This document shows, in pieces, positions 59,529-64,000 of a DNA stretch of 64,000 bases. Under the pieces are notes generated by a model, which worked only from the letters and a program-made list of their open reading frames with translations, did not search any database and was not told the DNA's origin. The first letter of the stretch is position 1, and every line of letters starts with the position of its first letter. The position numbers and the translations under genes were made by a program. Origin of the DNA: an uncultured Sulfolobales archaeon (lineage in GTDB: Archaea; Thermoproteota; Thermoprotei_A; Sulfolobales; Desulfurococcaceae); the NCBI GenBank assembly GCA_938045475.1, contig CALIML010000017.1, positions 1 to 64,000 of the forward strand, written 5' to 3'.

Positions 59529-59882
59529 TTACTGCTTGGGAGCTACATAGAATGGCTTTGCCGCAATATCTAGGTAAATTCTCCTACTCCTTCTCCTCCT
59601 CTTCCTTGAGCCAACTCTGTCCGGCCTAGGCTCCATTCCAGGCAGGCCGAAGCTTCCGTCAGGGAACTCAATTAATATCCCACTATTTATGAGCTTGTTG
59701 AGGGCTCTCCTAAGCCTATCTTCACCAACTACTCCACTAAACTCTAAGCGTAGTTCGTCAAATGCCATAGGGTATCCTTTCTCCTCAATTGCCTCCACAA
59801 TTAATTCCCCTATTTCAGTATCTCTTGGAGCAACCATTACTACTACGTCTCTGTCTTCATAAATTTTCTTTTTTGGAGCCAC
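59529..59882 (-). CDS. Winged-helix protein with basic tail, function unknown
   Basis: A 117-residue protein. Residues 20-78 form a winged-helix-like fold (LIVEAIEEKGYPMAFDELRL, VGEDRLRRALNKLINSGILI). Then follow a Pro/Gly strand and a very basic stretch (GSRKRRRRSRRIYLD). DNA or RNA binding is likely. GTG 59882 follows GGTGG at normal distance, with TATA element TTATATATTTTTATAC further up (about 59923-59908). It converges with the PIP-box gene by two bases. Confidence 0.55.
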   Translation of the reverse strand: MAPKKKIYEDRDVVVMVAPRDTEIGELIVEAIEEKGYPMAFDELRLEFSGVVGEDRLRRALNKLINSGILIEFPDGSFGLPGMEPRPDRVGSRKRRRRSRRIYLDIAAKPFYVAPKQ

Positions 59883-60183
59883 ATTCCCACCTGTTAGTAC
59901 TAGTGTGTATAAAAATATATAAACTAATATGTTTGATGCTGTATTCCCACATAATTAAGCTTTAATGAAAAACATTAATGAATACTGCTCCCACTAAGTA
60001 GTGGGCGACTTGGGCTAAAGCTTAGTCTCCACTTTCTACGCAGCCCATTGACGCTCCTTGTAAGTTGTTGGAAAGCGCGTTTAGAACTCTTGTTATCCAT
60101 AGAGCGCATTAATGGAGTTAAACCATCCTTCTTCTACAGCATTTATTAAAACGTTGTATACAATGATTGTTTGGTGAACTCGC
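59883..60183. other. 301-bp region between divergent genes
   Basis: Contains the promoter of the winged-helix gene (TATA near 59915) and, at 59990-60005, a short inverted repeat CCCACTA-AG-TAGTGGG. The promoter of iorA is expected near 60150. No gene or relic recognised. Confidence 0.3.
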
Positions 60184-62103
60184 TTGGTGGAGAAAAGCTT
60201 ATTGCTTGAAAGAGGCTCAGTAGCCCTATTACTTGGGAATGAGGCTATAGCTAGGGCAGCTATTGAAGCTGGCGTTGGTTTTGCAGCAGCTTATCCAGGG
60301 ACTCCCAGTACGGAAGTAGTTGAATCACTGGCTGAAGTAGCTAAGGAAATAGGTATGCATGTTGAGTGGAGCACTAATGAGAAAGTGTCTTTTGAAGCAG
60401 CTTATGCAGCATCTATAGCTGGCGTTAGAGCCTTAGTAGCAATGAAGCACGTTGGATTGAACGTAGCCTCAGATATATTGATGAGCAGTGCTTACACAGG
60501 AGTGAACAGCGGCCTTCTAGTAGTTTCAGCAGACGACCCCAGCCAGCACAGCAGCCAGAACGAGCAAGACAACAGGTGGTATGGACTCCTATCCCATCTA
60601 CCAGTTGTTGAGCCATGGTGCCCTAGAAACGCCTACAGATTAACGAAAGTCTCGTATGAGATCAGCGAAAAGTACCGCCTACCAGTAATACTTAGAACTA
60701 CTACTAGGCTTAGCCACACGAGACAGCCCATAGTGTATGAAGCTGATGTGCCAAGGGAAGTAAGGACTAGGGGGTCGTTTAAGAAGGACGTTGAGAGATA
60801 CGTCTTAGTGCCAGCGCACAGTAGAAAGCTTAAGGAGGCCTTAATGAAGAAGTGGGAGGAGATCAGGGAAGACCTTGGGGTAGAGCCATTCATATCCATT
60901 GAGAACCCCGGGTTGAGGAGAGCTATTGTGGCTTCAGGAATATCTTACGCACACGTGGATGAAGCACTGAACTTAATGAATATGAGGAATGACTTCACTG
61001 TAGTGAGAGTCTCCATGCCCGTCCCCCTGCCCGTTAAGCCTATGAAGGAGTTGTTGAGCTATGCGAAGAGCATACTGGTAGTTGAAGAACTTGACCCCGT
61101 TGTAGAGCTTCAATTATCTAAGATCGTTGTTGAAGAGAGCGCTAGCGTAGAGCTATACGGCAAGGACTATGTGCCAGCTAACTACGAGCTCAGCCTAGAG
61201 ATCGTTTATAAGTCAATTAAGGCCTTCCTAGGCGAAGAGCCTTCAGCTCCGTGGAGCGGAGTTGAGCCAGTGAAACTAGAGCCCCAAGTACCTCCAAGGC
61301 CTCCAACGCTTTGCCCAGGCTGTCCACATAGAAACACGTTTTATGTAGCTAAAGTAGCTGCAAACAAAGCCGGAGTAAGGGATCTAATATACACGGGCGA
61401 CATCGGCTGCTACACTCTCGGCTACCTCCCCCCATTTAGAGTTCAAGACACAAGCCTGGAGATGGGGGGCAGTATTGGAGTAGCTCATGGCCTCAGCCTA
61501 GTTGTTGAAGACACAGTTATTGCTGTAATAGGTGATTCAACGTTCTACCACGCCGGGCTCCCCCCGTCAATAAACGTCGTGTATAATGGTGGGAGAGCAC
61601 TGATCTTAGTGCTCGACAACTTGTGTACTGCGATGACTGGCCACCAGCCCCACCCAGGCACAGGCCTTACTGCCACTGGTGAGAAGGCTGAGAGAATGTT
61701 CATTGAAGACTTCTTGAAGTCCATGGGGTTTAAGACATATGTAATCGATCCAATGAATGTGGGGGAATCAATAGGGGAGTTCGTGAAGGCGTATAGAGAG
61801 CACTTGAGTGGAAAGCACGTCGCAGTAGTGTCTAGAATGAAGTGCGCTCTAGAAGTCTTGAGAGCCGCCAGGGCTCGCGGAATAGCCTTGCCGAAGTACG
61901 CGATTACTGATGCTTGCACCGGCTGCATGGCTTGCGTAAACCTGCTTGGATGTCCAGCAATAGTTGTGGAGGAAGGCTCTCGCAAGCCACGGATACTTGA
62001 AGAAGCCTGCGCTGGATGCGGTCTCTGCGCATACGTATGCCCATACGACGCCATAGTTGTGTCGAGAGAGGGAGGAGCGGGGTGGAGAGAGCTGTGGCAT
62101 TAA
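60184..62103 (+). CDS. iorA: Indolepyruvate ferredoxin oxidoreductase, alpha subunit
   Basis: Oxidises aryl pyruvates (from Phe, Tyr, Trp) to aryl-acetyl-CoA, reducing ferredoxin. The 639 residues begin with the pyrimidine domain (GVGFAAAYPGTPSTEVVESL, ANDEK-like STNEKVSFEAAYA), then the TPP domain (CPGCPHRNTFYV, YTGDIGCYTLGYLPP, GDSTFYHAGLP, NLCTAMTGHQPHPG). The C-terminus has two 4Fe-4S motifs: CTGCMACVNLLGCP and CAGCGLCAYVCPYDAI. TTG 60184 or GTG 60187. It overlaps iorB. Confidence 0.94.
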   Translation: MVEKSLLLERGSVALLLGNEAIARAAIEAGVGFAAAYPGTPSTEVVESLAEVAKEIGMHVEWSTNEKVSFEAAYAASIAGVRALVAMKHVGLNVASDILMSSAYTGVNSGLLVVSADDPSQHSSQNEQDNRWYGLLSHLPVVEPWCPRNAYRLTKVSYEISEKYRLPVILRTTTRLSHTRQPIVYEADVPREVRTRGSFKKDVERYVLVPAHSRKLKEALMKKWEEIREDLGVEPFISIENPGLRRAIVASGISYAHVDEALNLMNMRNDFTVVRVSMPVPLPVKPMKELLSYAKSILVVEELDPVVELQLSKIVVEESASVELYGKDYVPANYELSLEIVYKSIKAFLGEEPSAPWSGVEPVKLEPQVPPRPPTLCPGCPHRNTFYVAKVAANKAGVRDLIYTGDIGCYTLGYLPPFRVQDTSLEMGGSIGVAHGLSLVVEDTVIAVIGDSTFYHAGLPPSINVVYNGGRALILVLDNLCTAMTGHQPHPGTGLTATGEKAERMFIEDFLKSMGFKTYVIDPMNVGESIGEFVKAYREHLSGKHVAVVSRMKCALEVLRAARARGIALPKYAITDACTGCMACVNLLGCPAIVVEEGSRKPRILEEACAGCGLCAYVCPYDAIVVSREGGAGWRELWH

Positions 62104-62696
62104 AGCGCTTCAACATATTGATAGCCGGCGTGGGAGGGCAGGGGCTTTTAACTCTTGGAGAATTAATAGGGAATGCAGCTATTGAAAGCGGAGTTGACGT
62201 AACTGTTGCCGAAGTACATGGGCTTAGCCAGAGGGGGGGCTCTGTAGTAGTTCACGTAAGGCTTGGCCCCGGTTCTTCTCCAGTTATACCCAAGGGAGCA
62301 GCCGATCTAATTATTGGGCTTGAGGCAATTGAAACGGCTAGGTACATAGATTACGCAAGCAGGGAGTCCTTAGTAGTCATGGATTCGTTCATCTGGCCTC
62401 CCCCGCTGTCAAAGCATCCGAGTCTTAAGCAAATAGTGGGTGAATTAAGTGGGAGAGTCAAGTTATTTGTAATAGATGCTTCAAGGATTGCTAGAGAGGA
62501 GCTTAAGGCAGCTGTTGCAGCTAACGTAGTTCTACTGGGCTACTCCCTCGCTTTATCAAAGGAGTTCCGCAACTACGTGGATCTAGAGGCTGCAGTTAAA
62601 GCTGTTAGAAGAGTGTTTAGGGGAAAGGCTGTTGAAGTAAATGAAAAGGCCCTCATTAGAGGCTATAGTGAGGGGGGAAGTCTTGGAGTTAAGTGA
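62082..62696 (+). CDS. iorB: Indolepyruvate ferredoxin oxidoreductase, beta subunit
   Basis: Gamma-domain subunit that pairs with IorA. The 204 residues contain NILIAGVGGQGLLTLGELIG, EVHGLSQRGGSVVVHVRLG and ADLIIGLEAIETARYI. GTG 62082 is chosen for its GGAGG site (62071-62075) with six-base spacing, which gives a 22-base overlap with iorA; GTG 62094 is also possible. Upstream reading from 62016 is inside iorA and unlikely to be used. Confidence 0.92.
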   Translation: MERAVALKRFNILIAGVGGQGLLTLGELIGNAAIESGVDVTVAEVHGLSQRGGSVVVHVRLGPGSSPVIPKGAADLIIGLEAIETARYIDYASRESLVVMDSFIWPPPLSKHPSLKQIVGELSGRVKLFVIDASRIAREELKAAVAANVVLLGYSLALSKEFRNYVDLEAAVKAVRRVFRGKAVEVNEKALIRGYSEGGSLGVK

Positions 62697-63087
62697 AGAA
62701 ACTAACAAGCTTCTAAGTGAAGCAGTGAAAGTTTTGAAAAACAGCTACGCGCCATACAGCAACATACATGTAGCATCAGCCATCCTATCGGATGGGGGGA
62801 GGATCTACGTTGGAGTAAACGTAGAGAACTCAAGCTACGGCCTCACGATATGCGCTGAAAGATCAGCTGTATCAGCAATGATCTCTGGAGGAGGCAGGAA
62901 CATAGTTGCCATAGCTATAGCAACCGATTACCCGGAGCCATTAATGCCGTGCGGAGCCTGTAGACAAGTAATTGCTGAGTTCAGTGAAAACCCCTTAATA
63001 GTCTCCTACAGTACTTCTACTGGCAAAATATACGCAGTGAGGTTAAGCGACATATTCCCAAGGCCCTTCAAGTTAATGAAGCAGTAA
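62683..63087 (+). CDS. cdd: Cytidine deaminase
   Basis: Deaminates cytidine and deoxycytidine in pyrimidine salvage. Zinc motifs are TICAERSAVSAM (Cys-Ala-Glu) and MPCGACRQVIAEF (Pro-Cys-x-x-Cys); KNSYAPYSNIHVASAIL and NVENSSYGLT are typical. TTG 62683 gives 134 residues, normal for the family, and follows a GAGGGGGG site; ATG 62641 would add 14 residues inside iorB. The iorA-iorB-cdd order suggests one transcript. Salvage could be linked to nucleoside uptake by the ECF importer, which is speculative. Confidence 0.9.
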   Translation: MELSEETNKLLSEAVKVLKNSYAPYSNIHVASAILSDGGRIYVGVNVENSSYGLTICAERSAVSAMISGGGRNIVAIAIATDYPEPLMPCGACRQVIAEFSENPLIVSYSTSTGKIYAVRLSDIFPRPFKLMKQ

Positions 63088-63539
63088 GAGTTTATTTCCC
63101 AGATAAACCTAGTAGTTGGTGGGATGAAGAGGAATCCGGGAGACGATCCATTAATAGGGTGTGAGTTAAAGCTCTTAAAGCGGGCGCTGACCGCTTAACT
63201 AAAAACTATTTAAAGCGCTTGAGCTGAGGCACTGGCCTGAGCACATCTAAGGACTTTAATGAGGCTTTACAAATAGGCTTAGCCCCCGTCTTACGGCAAG
63301 CACTATTAATGGCTCATTGAGGGAGCAGCACGGCATTACAGTAATGCAGTTATTTCATAAGAGTTGAGCGGGGCTCGCTAAGCGAGTGAGTCAAGGTATT
63401 TAAAGGTATTTGAAGAGGCATATATGTATGCTGAAGCTCGAAAGGGCTGAGCAGTGATGAGCCCGCGCAGGTCTTAGCTTATAGCGGCCTTTTCTTCACT
63501 CAGAAAGTAATTTAAGGCGGCTTCAATTAAATTGAGTTA
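63088..63539. other. 452-bp region without a clear gene
   Basis: A 24-codon frame from ATG 63124 (MKRNPGDDPLIGCELKLLKR and four more) is open but has no homology signal; GGGATGAAGAGGAATCCGGG slightly recalls TnpB tails. A GTGATGA near 63454 resembles a C box, but no partner D box with correct spacing was seen. The promoter of the next gene must lie in the last 100 bases. Otherwise nothing recognised. Confidence 0.3.
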
Positions 63540-64000
63540 ATGCTTTGGGGCTCCCCCTTGATTAAGGGAATAGTTGTTGGATTGAGTGGTGCTAGTGGCT
63601 TAATCTATGGACTTAAGTTTATAGAAGCTCTCTGTAGCTTAAAGAAGGAGGGTGTTGTTGGAGAAGCATACGTAGTGTACACTAGTGGAGCATTAAATGT
63701 AGCTAAGTATGAAGTTGGGGGAGACTTAGTTGAACTGCTCAGTGGGTACGAGTGCTTGAACGGCGTCTACAGTGATAGTGATTGGAGTTCCCCATTGGCT
63801 AGCTCAAGCAATACTGTTGAATTCACAGGTGTAGTAGCTCCATGCAGCATGGATGTAGTTGCAAACCTAGCTAATGGAATTCAACACAGGCTCCTCGAGA
63901 GAGTCATGTACAACGTTGTTAGGACTGGGCGGAAGCTAATTCTAGTAATCAGGGAGACGCCGCTGACAACAATAGATCTAGAGAACATGCTTAAGCTATC
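63540..64000 (+). CDS. ubiX: UbiX-family flavin prenyltransferase, 3' end outside the window
   Basis: From ATG 63540 the frame runs open to the window end (153 residues). LIKGIVVGLSGASGLIYGLK is the FMN-binding start of UbiX/Pad1; VVAPCSMDVVANLANGIQ and LILVIRETPLTTIDLENML are the next two conserved blocks, with the ETPL motif. UbiX makes prenylated FMN, cofactor for UbiD-type decarboxylases. The start may instead be TTG 63558. A UbiD gene may follow outside the window. Confidence 0.9.
   Translation, partial: MLWGSPLIKGIVVGLSGASGLIYGLKFIEALCSLKKEGVVGEAYVVYTSGALNVAKYEVGGDLVELLSGYECLNGVYSDSDWSSPLASSSNTVEFTGVVAPCSMDVVANLANGIQHRLLERVMYNVVRTGRKLILVIRETPLTTIDLENMLKL

Noticed and set aside
59990..60005. 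Inverted repeat CCCACTA-AG-TAGTGGG
   Set aside because: Seven-base arms are common by chance, and the position does not suggest a function.
63440..63480. Possible C/D box small RNA (GTGATGA near 63454)
   Set aside because: No D or D' box with correct spacing and no clear terminal stem were seen.
1..64000. CRISPR array, rRNA operon or replication origin
   Set aside because: No regularly spaced repeats, no rRNA sequence and no orc1/cdc6 gene with origin boxes were recognised.

Overview
The window looks like a chromosomal segment of a hyperthermophilic crenarchaeon (Thermoproteota), most likely Desulfurococcales or a close relative. Evidence is the set of crenarchaeal ribosomal proteins S26e and L38e, a TFB with the crenarchaeal-style zinc ribbon, a PolB1-like DNA polymerase, two proteasome beta subunits, glycerol-1-phosphate dehydrogenase for archaeal lipids, mannosylglycerate synthesis genes, three intron-containing tRNAs, TATA-box promoters, and many GTG/TTG starts with GGTG-type ribosome sites. 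Species assignment is inference; no database was searched.

Layout. 1-3.0 kb: a secreted protein cut by the window edge, a signal peptidase with a long extra domain, a membrane protein and a type IV pilin. 3.1-4.5 kb: a decayed IS607-type element. 4.7-7.2 kb: small membrane proteins, a YhfC-like membrane protease candidate and a YbjQ-like protein. 7.3-13.1 kb: an ornithine cyclodeaminase-like enzyme and an HTH-PfkB fusion, divergent from a complete ECF importer (S, fused A-A', T) across a perfect 22-bp palindrome. 13.2-18.5 kb: an ArsB/NhaD-type transporter and a pilus/secretion ATPase-platform pair. 18.6-25.2 kb: information processing genes (S26e, PolB, NAC, aCPSF2, L38e, a tRNA) and AdoHcy hydrolase. 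25.3-30 kb: mannosylglycerate synthase and phosphatase, MarC, PAP2 and a PhoU-like regulator.

30-54 kb: aRF1, RtcA, NadM, FttA, two proteasome beta subunits, G1P dehydrogenase, FKBP, a Nog1-like GTPase, a TFB-like protein, endonuclease V, tRNA splicing endonuclease, radical SAM protein, GlyRS, agmatinase, Rpo12, aIF1, TFB, HtrA and two tRNAs. 54-64 kb: translin, an Lrp-like regulator, adenylate kinase, AspRS, indolepyruvate oxidoreductase A/B, cytidine deaminase and a UbiX-family gene cut by the window end.

The most striking observation is at the aRF1 gene. The only well-placed start (ATG 30051, behind a TATA box and a GGGTG site) leads in three codons to CTT TAG C, and the conserved aRF1 reading frame is entered only by a +1 shift there. 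This is the same slippery codon and layout as the RF2 autoregulatory frameshift of bacteria, but in an archaeal class-I release factor. Other points of interest are the HTH-kinase/ECF divergon with its operator, about nine scattered relics of IS605/IS607-type TnpB 3' ends with their hairpins (possible orphan omega-RNA-like loci), and a proteasome beta subunit without a threonine at the expected position 1.
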